From assembly GCA_011503125.2 (NCBI GenBank), contig WWBZ02000062.1, positions 2,418,001 through 2,482,000 of the forward strand: DNA of 64,000 bases, in the 5' to 3' direction. A model generated the notes under the pieces. It was not told the DNA's origin and did not search any database. It saw only the letters and a program-made list of their open reading frames with translations. The translations under genes were made by a program, and so were the position numbers. Shown here piece after piece: positions 21,228-31,514 of this stretch (position 1 is its first letter; each line of letters begins with the position of its first letter). This DNA comes from Botryosphaeria dothidea (taxonomy: Eukaryota; Ascomycota; Dothideomycetes; Botryosphaeriales; Botryosphaeriaceae).

Positions 21228-23138
21228 TCATAATGCCTGTGTCCCGGGAAAACTCACCTCCTCCATTGCTTCGTTCACTTCATTCGCGATTCTTCCCCGC
21301 TCCTCCATCAGTCTCTCTCGGATCTTTAGCGCATCCTCCCATGAGATAGGAAAGTCTTCAACAAAGTTGATGATATTTTCGAAGAGCTCCACAGGCAGAG
21401 ATGCAAACCGCTCCACCTTCTGGACCTCCGTCGCCCACTAGTCCTTCCTCTGCGGCGGTACGTTTGCAGTCGACAAAATCGGAATGTGCGGATCGACCAG
21501 AAACATAGTCAGGATCTTGCGATGTCCCGGCTTGGTGGGGTCGGCAAGGCGGAACGGCTGAACTTGGTGCTGCATGATATTTGGGAAAGCGAGCAGACGG
21601 CCCTGGTGAGTGGAAACCTTGCCAAGATTCTGAATGGCAGCCTCTTCATTTTCGATACCGAAGTATGCACATGTCGAGGAATACTCGTTCTGCGGAGGAA
21701 GAATGAGTGGAGGCGTGGGGAAGGTGGATCGAGAATCGAATGCTTACCTGCTCGGGTCTCATGATCATATCCTCGCTATCAATGGACTGGCGGAAGGCGA
21801 GGTGGCTAGGTCCTATGTTCTCCGAGTCATAGTAGTATATCGCGGTCGCGCAGATGTGCTCATTCAATGCGCCTTCGACGTGCCAGTTGCTGCTGTTGTA
21901 TTCGGGGTTCTCCGGAGTCAGGTGGATGTTTGCGAGCTTGAAGATGATCTGAAGCCCAGACTCCTTGTAATCAGACCTCAAGTCGATAGCTTGCTTCTCT
22001 GAGGCCTTGGGACCTCCACTGAAATATTTGAACTCCAAGGGTTCAGGCTGCTTCAGGACGCGGTGCTGTTCCCACCAATCATTATACTGGTCCCAGAAGC
22101 CATGCATGTCGGCCCAGTCTTTATCGTTCTCTTCTGCCCCACTGGGATCGTCGTCAACCTCTGGCCGCGCCCACTTGACACCCTCTGGGATAATTCAGTC
22201 TTCGTCACTTCCGCGATCCATGACGATGCGGATCCGTCTCCGAGACCCTTCAGACCAGGACAAGCACTCGTTCCATAGCGGAATCGATCTGTCAACCATC
22301 TCCTCGACGATGCTGTACAATTTGGGATGATGCTATGGATGCAGGTTGTTGACGTAGCTGGAAATTTTGGGTCGCCCATCGGGTAGGAAGTTGACTTGTG
22401 ATGGCAACCATTGATAGTTGCCCCAGGGTTCCAGGGATGACTCGTGGAAGCCTATAGACATTTCTGATAGATCTGGAGGGAGCTCAGAGATTACTTCCCC
22501 GGCGCCACAATATCGAGCACAATCTTCGAGGGAAACGTGTTCGAACGGAAGAGCTCGCGAGCGGCCATAAGCAATGGGGAACAGCGAGGGGTGCACCAAG
22601 TCCAGTACCATTTGGTTGGAGCCTGGGTGCCAGTCCTTGAGGCGGTCCGGAACGTCTTCCAGTGGGCGAACGGCTTGCATGAGAGAATGTCTGAGTGACT
22701 CAGCAACGGCGGAATCAGACTTAGCCACAGCCGCTTCGCAATCCATGACAGTAATAAAGCCCTTCTCCTGGTGGACCAGCGCTTTTTCTCGGAGCTCTGC
22801 AATACACTGATTGGGTCAGCTTTTGACGCGAAGATATGGGTGGAGAGTATACAGACGTATTCGAACATGGGTTCTGAGAGGAAGTCATCCTGGCAGCTCT
22901 CGTCGAATCGACAGGCTTCGGATTTCCACTTGGCCACGATTTCTTGGTCAAGAACTTTACGATCCCAGTCGGGCTTGTCGGAGATCTGCGTGATGAAGTC
23001 GAGCATGCGGCGTTCACGGAGAGTGATGCCCCCACTGACGACGTAGTCGCCAATGGCGTGAGGAAAGGCGTGTGATGGATCGTGGTTGATGGGCAGGCCG
23101 AAGCCCGGGCGAGCGATGCGGACCTCAGGTGGAGCCAT
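21228..23138 (-). pseudogene. DUF4246 family gene with three nonsense codons
   Basis: Exons 22857-23138, 21748-22806 and 21228-21689 (minus). The N-terminus has RPGFGLPINHDP and the middle ISDKPDWDRKV and KDWHPGSNQMVLDLVHPSLF. Then come QWLPSQVNFLPDGRPKISSY and IIFKLANIHLTPENPEY with WHVEGALNEHICATAIYYYD. The last exon has HQGRLLAFPNIMQHQV, GHRKILTMFLVDPH and FPISWEDALKIRERLMEER. This is the full-length DUF4246 pattern (fungal, function unknown; the HxE-like and RxxFPN region resembles 2-oxoglutarate oxygenase folds, which is inference). In-frame stops lie at 22333-22335 (TAG), 22195-22197 (TGA) and 21438-21440 (TAG, in the place of the first Trp of KDWW). All are single transitions from sense codons, as RIP would make. 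The frame is otherwise preserved, so decay is recent. Confidence 0.88.
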
Positions 23139-23628
23139 TGGGTAGATCAAAGGTGCTGCAGAGGCGATTCCTGATGGCGGCGTCTGTGAGGTTAAAATGG
23201 TGTTCGGCGAAGGAGCGCGGGATCCAGGGCGGGTCGCGCTAAGGCAGGCAGCAGGCGTGAAGCAGGCGTCCCTCAGGCACCAGGGCGCTCTGGTTCTTGT
23301 TGCGGACACAGCGCTAGGAACAAAAGAAGTAAGCATTCGTCAAGCGGAGGCGACCAACTACTCACAGCCGACGGTTCAAAATCTTCCATAGGGAGCAGAA
23401 ACCTTCGTCCAGACGCGAGTGTGCTGCATTTCTACAGACTAAGCCATCCGGACGAAGGCTTCGACTCCCCATAGGACCCGTGATCAGACCATCATCCCAA
23501 CAAGGAGGAAGTCCAGGAAGCCGGCTGAACGCCATCGACAAAATAGTTGTGCCACTATTGCATTCGTTTGGGAAGGATCGTTAGTGACCAATCAGCCTAG
23601 TACTCCCTTCCACTTGGTACTGTACTTT
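23139..23628. other. intergenic spacer
   Basis: This is the upstream region of the DUF4246 pseudogene and the 3' flank of the HET pseudogene. A frame extends upstream of 23138 to 23336 without stop, but its composition is not protein-like compared with the family. I see nothing else. Confidence 0.35.
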
Positions 23629-25655
23629 CTACACGATAACGTACTCCCGCACTTCATTCCCCTCCTTCCTAGTAGCCTCCCCGTCCATCATCTTGTCCAC
23701 GTAACATGCGCCAATCAGCGCCCACCCCTCTTTACCCTGCCCTTCTGCTATTTCCGCCCTCCGCAGCAGCACAGGTGTTTTAGCCCCCTTCAACACCATC
23801 ACCCGATCACCCTTCTCCGCCTCAACCGGCACCATCGCGAATGATCCATCCTCCAGAACCGAAAATGAGCGCGGCCAGACTTCCCATACCTGTTTTTGAA
23901 CACTGTACCATGTCTCGACTTTTCCTTTCCGAACGAGACGCGACCAACCATATTCCCCAAATTCCTCCGTCTCCATCACCCAAGGGAGACACATCCATGC
24001 CTCCCATTTCAATCGCAGCTTCTTCAAGTCCTCCTCCTGCAACCGTGCAATCGGATAGCGCGTGCAGTCAACCATGAGCGTGCGCCAATATTCCTCGAAG
24101 CCGGAACCTCTCTCCCCACCCCTTGCCTTGGATCTCGGACACGGTTCTTCCTCCTCGGGTGTGAGAAAATGGCTCAGCGACTCATTGCCCGCCTCGATGC
24201 GCTCTTGGAGGAGGTCATTTGGCATCCACTCGAGCACTCTCTGGTCCATACTCGGCGGCCAACCATCCCATTTCCTCAATACCTGCAGAGTGATAACGTC
24301 CCACCCTTCCAGCAGGATGCATCCTTCCTTGGTTACCTTGCATGGTGTCTCCAGCTCCTCGTTCCCGGACGCGCGGTATATGCCACGCTGGGCGAATAAT
24401 ATTTTTGGGTTACCCGGATGGGCAAAGTCGGGGACCCAGGAGGGAAGGGATGCGTCGTGTTTTGTATTACCGAAGAGCTTCCACGGGGACTGGCAGAGGA
24501 GGTCGAGATTGCGGGAGGCGTTAATGATAGTCGCGGCGGTGGAAACGTAGACTTCCCGCATGGAGGCATGATAGGAGGGGGTGATCGAAAGAGGGTTGGA
24601 GGCAAGGCCGAGAAGGGCGAAGACCATGTCTCGGGGATCGGTAGAATTGGTGTAGCGAAAGCGGGCGAGGATGTCCAGAAGGGAAGAGGTAAGGGAGCCG
24701 TCGTCTGCCTGTTGGTTTTTCTGGAGGGAGGCAGCGATGCGGCGCTGGTGCGCGAGGATTTAAACGTGTGCGAGACAGTAGATGAGTTCGTGCTTGAGAG
24801 TGTATCCGTGGCTGAAGGGCTCATGAAAGGCGTCCGGGAAGCCATGTCTTTGGATATATCCCTCTACGTCGAGAAATGCGTCTACCCGTTCCCAGGGCAT
24901 CGCCGCACCCCCGCCAGTAACCAGCACTACGCGCGGTGCAAACGACACTTCTTGCATGATCCAGACCTGCTGCCATACCTGCGGCTTGAGGAAAATTGCC
25001 GCGAGTGCCTTGGTCCACCCTTTCGGAGGTCGTCGTTCGGGGACCTTCTTTTCGATCTCTTCAGATGGAATAAAATCATCTCCATGCCAACCATAATACT
25101 CCCGATTACAGAAATGTTCTCAAGCTCGGTGATGCTGCCAAGTCTCTCCATGACGGCAGCGCCTTCCTCGAGCATTGACGCATCCTTGCCAAGCCAGAGC
25201 AGGTCGACGGAGCAGCGCTGATATATCTCTTTCATATGCATGACCTGGTCGTCGCGTTCATCGATATTGTGTTGATCGATGCAGAGCGCATCCACCCAGA
25301 GATTGCGCGGTTCGTCTCAGAGGCGCAGGTGCCGTAAAGCGACTGCCAAGTTTTTGGTGATGGCTACCGTTTTCCCTGTGATAGTCACGGTGCGAGTTTT
25401 GGCGGGGTCACCACAAACGTACGATAGAGCCTCATATTCTGGGCAAGAGTCGAGAGAAGCCTCGTTCAAGGTGCACAAGATATCGGCAGATAAAGCGTTA
25501 GAGGGCTGGAGAGTAAGGATGCGGAATTTCCTGGAACGTGGCGGGATTGTGGTATAACTGATGCCTTGCATTTGCCTAATCCTCTGGAACTGGTCTGGGT
25601 TGGGGAGAGGTGGGGTAGAAAGATATGCAGCCAATCTGGTCCAGAACGCCGTCAT
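23629..25655 (-). pseudogene. HET-domain (heterokaryon incompatibility) gene, disrupted
   Basis: On the minus strand an unspliced coding region of about 670 codons. The N-terminal HET domain shows the block around EYEALSYVCGDP, then LWVDALCIDQHNIDERDDQV and IYQRCSVDLLWLG; VWIMQEVSFAP follows further on. The C-terminal half has DPRDMVFALLGLAS and DLPSWVPDF-like text typical of this class. Lesions: in-frame TGA at 25317-25319 (between LRHLRL and DEPRNLWVDAL), a frameshift between about 25085 and 25135, and in-frame TAA at 24760-24762. Both stops fit C-to-T changes (CGA to TGA, CAA to TAA). HET proteins trigger cell death after fusion of genetically different hyphae. Loss-of-function alleles are common in fungi and often of little cost. 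No partner het gene was recognised nearby. Confidence 0.87.
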
Positions 25656-26009
25656 ATATACTAGTGGCTTGACGTCGAAGGTAGTCCCAACAAGGTGGGG
25701 GCCAAAACCCCTAGTCGACGCCGATCGTTAAGCGACATGTCCCGTCACATGAAAGAAAGGGAGCTGTTTTCATTGTCCAGCAATACTGCAAGTTGGATCT
25801 GGAGAAATACATATTTCAGAAGGCTAAGTAGATCCGTCATTTTTCAAGAGGGATGGTTCCAGAGTGTCAATCTATTGGAAGCCAAACTCCGAACTCGTCC
25901 GCTAATGAAATCTTCCCACATGAACGTGGAGTGGCACATACGAAGTGATAACGGCATAGTAGAAGTGGAAGACGCTGGAGAAAAGCACCGTACATGCTTG
26001 CTAGCCGTT
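25656..26009. other. intergenic spacer
   Basis: This gap lies upstream of the HET pseudogene and downstream of the membrane-protein gene. No gene or repeat is recognised. Confidence 0.35.
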
Positions 26010-26833
26010 TCAGGCCAGGCCAGTGGCACCTCCGATAGCACCTTTGGCCCCGCCGACGGCACTCGAAGCGTTGTTTGCAGTGTTTGTAGTGTTTCCGACT
26101 CGTTTTTTGACGCCGTCAGCGTTGACCGTCTTCTCGACTTGATTCTTCGCGTTCCCAACATCGGCAGGCTGAGGAGTGGAAGAGCGGCTGTTGTCATTCG
26201 AGGCAATCTTCCTCGGCGAGCCGCTCTTCTCAGTCGATCCGTTCGAATCCTGGCCACCTTCCTTTTTGGCATCCTGCTTCCGGACATCGTTCATCAGGAA
26301 GTCAAGGCGACCGCCGGTCAAGCTGTTTAGCTTATCGCCAATGGCGGGAGCTGAGGCAGCAGGCGAGGCACCGTCGTTGAACCACTTGAGAATGTAGTAG
26401 CCTCCCAGGCCCCACAAGAACAGGAACGAAGCGCCCATGGTGGTCAAGAAGACGGTGGGCAGGATCACGAGAAGAGCGACGCCGACCATGAAGGCGGTGA
26501 AGAGCAGCGCCACGAGAAGGGCGACGAGCAGAGCGGCAACAAGAGAGAAGACGAAGACGGTCAGGGTGAAAACGGCGAACATAATGAGCGGCAGGCCGGT
26601 GAGGGCAAAATTGGTCAAGAGAAATGCCTATCACTCGATATCAGCTGCGAGGTTATAAGATAGACTGAGATGGAGCCACTAACCGAGAGCTTGGGATTAG
26701 AAACGGCAAAGGCTTGCAGCCTGGAGAACAGCTCTGCCCGCTTCTCTGGCGGGAAGAGGCTGTCGAGGACATTCTGGGCCTTTGACTGCAGAGAGCCGGC
26801 CATGGTATGGATGTAGGAGAGGAGTGCAGACAT
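26010..26833 (-). CDS. promethin/LDO-like membrane protein
   Basis: Exons 26684-26833 and 26010-26627 join in phase 0 to give 255 residues. The first 50 residues are amphipathic (SLQSKAQNVLDSLFPPEKRAEL). Residues about 52-125 form a long, nearly continuous hydrophobic stretch with repeated Val/Leu/Ala and Phe, consistent with two membrane hairpins. The rest is a polar, Ser/Asn/Lys-rich disordered tail. The layout matches the promethin (LDAF1, yeast LDO) family, which sits in the ER membrane and on lipid droplets and works with seipin in droplet formation. The family call rests on layout and hydrophobic pattern, not on a single motif, so an uncharacterised membrane protein is the alternative. 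Confidence 0.65.
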
Positions 26834-27242
26834 TTTGAAGCCCTTTGGAAGATTAACCCAGAACGAGGGAGAGGCAGGGCTGGGCGGGAAAGGGAGAAAG
26901 ACAGATAGATGAGGGAGGGACGGCAAGTTAGAGCAGAAGGAACGAGACAGTGAAATATCCTGGAACCAGCCCAGATGCTAGCATGGATGCGTGGGGTGGC
27001 AGGTGCGCTCTGGCAGTCGCCAAACAAGATCTGTAGTTACACGCCCGTGTCGATGGCGCCCGCCTTGCGTCACTGCGCGCGTTCTGTGGCGCATGCGGCA
27101 GCTGTCGGGTGGCACGTGCACTTTTCCCCAGGCGGTAGCGCTCGGCAGAAACCCACCAACGCTCCGGCGCGTCCAAAAAAAAGTTACCAACCAACCCCAA
27201 GCTCCACCTCACCCACCGCCGAATCTCCCCGCCGCCGCCGCC
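26834..27242. promoter_or_regulatory. divergent promoter region
   Basis: This gap separates the starts of the minus-strand promethin-like gene and the plus-strand A49 gene, so it should carry both promoters. A CT/CA-rich leader (27185-27240) precedes the A49 ATG. No specific site could be assigned. Confidence 0.5.
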
Positions 27243-28737
27243 ATGCCAGACCTCAGCGAGAAGAAGCGCAAGCGCCATGCCGACAGGAACGATCGCCCCG
27301 CCAAGAAGGTTGCAATTGAACAGCCCGAGCGCCCGGTGAAGCTTGCCTTCCTCGACGACAACGACCAGCTCGGCCCCGTTGTTGGTATGTTTCCTCGCGC
27401 TTTTCTGCCGCCTTCTCCACCAAGCTGACTCGATCCACCAGCTGCTACCCCTGGAGTTTCTTTCCCATCCAATCTCTCACTGAAGGCCTACAAGAAGGAG
27501 AACGAGAAGCGCCGCTATGAAATGCTCCTGCAGTCGTCCGATCACCCCAAAATCGACTTCTCCGCACGAGAGGAGCGCGATGGCACCGCCGACAGCCTTC
27601 TGAAGCATTACGTTGGCGTTTACGACCCCGAGACCGGCAACCTCCAGGTCATGGAAGCGCACAAGCTCGTGCTGAGGAGTACTCTCAGGAGTGAGACCGA
27701 CGAGATGCGCGCCCAGAGGGAACAGGCCGCCGATAAGGAGCGTCAGACCAATTTTGCTCTTCGACAGGACCTGGGTAAGGAATTCGGTACCAAGAAGGCC
27801 AAGAAGGCGCTCGCTTCCATCACCGAGAACGCCATCACTCCCACCGCTGGTGCTGCTGAGGGCAAGGTCACCGATGCTGTCGCCAAGGCCGTACTTGAGT
27901 CCATGGCCGACGCTACTGCCGATATGCCCACCCGCGACGCCCTGCAGGCTGCCGTTGACGAAAACAAGCCCCGACCGAAGGCCAAGCTAGAAGCTACTAC
28001 GCCCGCCGAAGTGTACCCGCCCGAGGAGCTCATTGGTAGCGAAAACATGCGCCTACTCGAGGTCAAGAGCTGGATCGAGGCAGCCAAGAATAAGGAAGAT
28101 GTCAAGCTGACCAGCTTGTTCGTGGCAAAGAGACTTCAAACCGTTGCTCTGGCAAACAACAACGTCAAGAAACTGAAGGTGTTGAAGTACATGGCCTTAT
28201 TGATCGACTTCCTGGCTGCTCTGAGGCCCACTCGAAACGGCGCGAAGAAACTCCCGAAGAGAGAGGACCTAGAAAAGAAGACGAACGCGAGCGGCGTGTT
28301 ATTGGATGGAGTGAGGAGAAAGTTTACGGAGGGAACGTGCGTACCACACATTGCTCAAGGTCGGAGGCCCCGCAAGCTGACACTGTTTCCTAGTGAAATG
28401 AGCAAATGGCATGTCGACTACTTAATCACCCACTTGGCGGCCTTGTCTCTGTTTGTCGACAACTATTCGGTAGACACATTCGACCTTCGCGAGGATCTCC
28501 GGCTCGACAATAAACAGTAATGTCTCTATGCATTCTTGTTCTGCACAATAAGCTGACTATCGCTATAGGGTCAGCCAGTACTACCATGAAATAGGCTGTA
28601 AGGTCGGGCCGCCAACGGAGAAGGAGCGTGAGCAGAACAAGTGGACTAAGGCCGAGGCTGCCAACCACAAGATAGCCAAGTTGAAAATCCCTCTCGATTT
28701 CCCCAAGCAGAGGGCTATCCCTATGCGTAAGAGATAA
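27243..28737 (+). CDS. DNA-directed RNA polymerase I subunit A49
   Basis: Exons 27243-27384, 27442-28336, 28394-28516 and 28569-28737 encode 442 residues. The 57-bp intron at 28337-28393 is inferred because removing it joins FTEGT to EMSKWHVDYLITHLAALSLF, a continuous A49 segment. The basic start (MPDLSEKKRKRHADRNDR) is followed by the A49 N-terminal dimerisation part, which in this family pairs with A34.5 (FPSNLSLKAYKKENEK, HYVGVYDPETGNLQVMEAHK), then a linker and the tandem winged-helix part (RLLEVKSWIEAAKNKEDVKL, VKKLKVLKYMALLIDFL, VSQYYHEIGCKVGPPTEKE). The protein stimulates elongation and Rrn3-dependent recruitment of Pol I in the nucleolus. The ending PMRKR and the length are normal for the family. 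Confidence 0.95.
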
Positions 28738-28798
28738 GTAGCTGGATATTCTTCGCGTTGATGATAAATCAATTCTTTCAGGTTGAGTGTAGTTTCAA

Positions 28799-30229
28799 AT
28801 GATCGGCGATAGGGGAGTCCGGGGGGGCGTCAATAGAGTCTGCATTGCCGGGAAGAAAGTGCTTTTCACCGAAAAAGGCAACTTCTGGGATATCCGAGCA
28901 CCGGCGTCATTCTTGGTCAAAAATAATTATCACAGCTTCAAAGCGCTTTCCTTCCATGCAAGAATCTTTGGCAAGCTCGATCCTCGCTCAGGGAAATTGA
29001 CTCCATCGCAGTATAGCTTGCCAACAGAAACAACTCCTATTCCTATGGCTATATCGAAGCTCTTCGGCCGGCGACAAACTCTCAGGCACCAGCACCTAAC
29101 TCACCATCCTCACAAGGATGGCTTCCTCGTCGAGCATATGTGTTTCTTTCTCTACAAGCCAAGCATAGACCAGGAGGTCTCTTGCCCCGCTATTTCTCTC
29201 AGTCGAAGCCGCAAGTCCGCCAAGCAAAGGGCGTCGCCGATTCCGTCCCGACCTGCACCCCCAGAACACAAGCCTGCCTCGCTGTTCTCCCGGAGCAGAG
29301 CAATTATGTCAACAAATAGTTTACTATTAAGACAAAAGGCGACAGTTGCTAGGGAACCACCACCGTCATTCGACCCTCGTGCTTCATCACCAGCGCCGGA
29401 AGATCCAATGAGACGGCCCGTCCCCTTCTCGTTAAGTCGGAAGACGGAGGTGCAAAACACTTTCTCGCAGGCTTCGGTTGTAGTGCCAGCAGAAAAATCG
29501 TCACGCCGGGCCTTCTTCTCAACACCCCGCTCTCGGCATCGCCCTTCCTGGAAGAATTCCAACTCCAACAAGGCTTGCCAGAGACCTGATTACCGCTCGA
29601 GACGTCCCCATCCTAGCATTTCAGACGTATATATTCGACAAGAATACAACCGCGGGAGTCGGATTCATCCTCAAACCCAAGCTCCAATGCCGGAACGATC
29701 AAAAAGAAGCTCTGGAAGAACCAGCAAGCCTAAGAGTCGACTATCACGACGATACCTTCCACCGACGCCCTCATTCACTCAAGCCGCGACTGGCAGACAT
29801 GTGCGCAACCATCTCCCCACTTCCTCAGGTTCGAAGAGAGAAGCAGCCCATGGTATAAGAAGTACCAATGCAAATGCCTCACAATCGAAACCTGGCTCGA
29901 AAGCACGGCCACCGTCGTCGAGCGGCCTCCTGGATCTCTTCCGGAAAATCGGACCATACGCGAAAGGCTCAACTTGGAACAGCAAAGAGCACGAGGATAG
30001 AAGTTTTGGTCGCAGGAGTAGGAATGGCTGGCACTATGGCGTACCCGAGGAAGTTGAATCAAGAGAGATCCGGCAAGAGATTTCAACGAGTTTAAAGGAA
30101 TGGAGGACAAGAGAAGCGGACGCAGAGAGTGACCGTTTCCGAGACCGGATCGGGGATCAGCCGGAGGTGAGACCGTCGTCGGGACAGGGTTGGCGGGATG
30201 GCGTGAAATTGAAGAGGCAGATGGTGTGA
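28799..30229 (+). CDS. hypothetical disordered Arg/Ser/Pro-rich protein
   Basis: A single open frame of 476 codons. A more natural start may be the ATG at 29046, giving MAISKLFGRRQTLR and about 394 residues, because the first 80 codons lie close to the A49 gene end and have weak coding character. The protein is rich in Ser, Arg and Pro with repeated short basic and proline patches (PSRPAPPEHKPASLFSRSRA). Near its C-terminus it has one more structured-looking patch (GLLDLFRKIGPYAKGS, EVESREIRQEISTSLKEWRTR) that could be a helix. No known domain was recognised. The length of the open frame argues that it is expressed, but I cannot assign a role. Confidence 0.55.
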   Translation: MIGDRGVRGGVNRVCIAGKKVLFTEKGNFWDIRAPASFLVKNNYHSFKALSFHARIFGKLDPRSGKLTPSQYSLPTETTPIPMAISKLFGRRQTLRHQHLTHHPHKDGFLVEHMCFFLYKPSIDQEVSCPAISLSRSRKSAKQRASPIPSRPAPPEHKPASLFSRSRAIMSTNSLLLRQKATVAREPPPSFDPRASSPAPEDPMRRPVPFSLSRKTEVQNTFSQASVVVPAEKSSRRAFFSTPRSRHRPSWKNSNSNKACQRPDYRSRRPHPSISDVYIRQEYNRGSRIHPQTQAPMPERSKRSSGRTSKPKSRLSRRYLPPTPSFTQAATGRHVRNHLPTSSGSKREAAHGIRSTNANASQSKPGSKARPPSSSGLLDLFRKIGPYAKGSTWNSKEHEDRSFGRRSRNGWHYGVPEEVESREIRQEISTSLKEWRTREADAESDRFRDRIGDQPEVRPSSGQGWRDGVKLKRQMV

Positions 30230-31514
30230 GATCGGATGAGAATATGGGGAGAAGTGCTGGGGAAGTGGGGTGGGGATAGGCGAAAGGCGTGGTGGTTTGC
30301 AAAGGCTGAGGTGCCACGGCAGGTTAACGCATCGCTTCGGCCAGACTATGGAGCAATCAACCTATCCATACGCTCTGAGGCTGATCACTGAAGATCATCT
30401 CACGCCACCTACTCTCCTTCGAAGTTGCCAGAAAGGGTCAAACAGCAAGCATTTGCTGAATAAGATGAACCAGTTGGCACAACGGGGTGTTTTCCGTAAG
30501 TAATCTTGACGTGAGACATGCTGTTTCGGTTGCAGTAGCTGATTCCGATTCCGGAGATGGACATGCGGGCCGAGCCGTGGGTCGAAGAGCTCAACAGGCT
30601 GGTGAGGGAGAAACCCTTGCAGCACTGGTGTGCAGACACGTCGTGCAGTCCAAGGCTGGAGCGCAGAGAAGATGGTGATCCCAGTTCTCTGTGCAATTTG
30701 CACGGTTGTCTGTGCTGATTAAAAAACACGAAGCGCCGAGGTTGCGCGATACTTCCACGAGGTGATTCCAGTGTTATACGGAATACGTTGATTGAACCGC
30801 GGTTGGTGGTCTGGACGGAGTAAATCGCCCCAGGTCGAACCAAATTGCCTGTTACGGTGGGTTGGCGGAAGTTTTCGCCGGGCCAAGCTTCCTACCACGC
30901 CGTCTTAGGAAATAAAATGGAAACCTGAACTTGCCTCTTTGCAAACGCCCGAAAAGTCCGATAGCTTTAGGCTTTATGTGGGTTATGTCCGCGAGGCTTA
31001 CTTTATCTTTTTTGTTGCAGATCTCGAGGGCAGTGTTCGAGAAAACCAGCTGCTCGCTGACTGTTCGCTTGCACTGCTGTCATTTCACCTTCGAGCCTCA
31101 CCGTTCGGAGCTGCAGGGAACTGATCCGCGTCTGCAGGCAGGTAGTCAACCCGAGAGTTGATGTGAGCATTCGGAAGTGATAGCCGCGCAATGTTATACA
31201 TGCTCTGACCGCCTCCTTGTTTACTCGCTTTCTCAGATATAAGCCACCTGCCGTCCCGCATGTCAGTTCGAGTCATTCATGCTACTAAAAAGCGCAGCAC
31301 TCGCAACCGTCCCGCATCACCAGCCATGGACCAACACTCCACCCAAGTCTACATGGACAGATGGCGTGCACATCTAATGGCAGAGCTCCGCCGCCTGCAA
31401 AAATCTCTGGGCGAAAGGCCGTCCGATGAGTTTCCCTATACGCCTCCGTCCACAAACGGCCGTTCATCACCGGTGTGCAAGAGCGAGCCACGCTCCCCGG
31501 GAAGATGGGCCGTC
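30230..31514. other. intergenic region
   Basis: The first part is the 3' flank of the disordered-protein gene. Minus-strand 30409-30843 is open for 144 codons, but its composition is not clearly protein-like and no motif was seen. From 31260 the plus strand is open in frame with the next gene, so the NmrA-like protein may have an N-terminal extension of 85 residues. Confidence 0.35.

Noticed and set aside
30409..30843. 144-codon minus-strand frame
   Set aside because: No motif or conserved-looking composition; no exon extension found.
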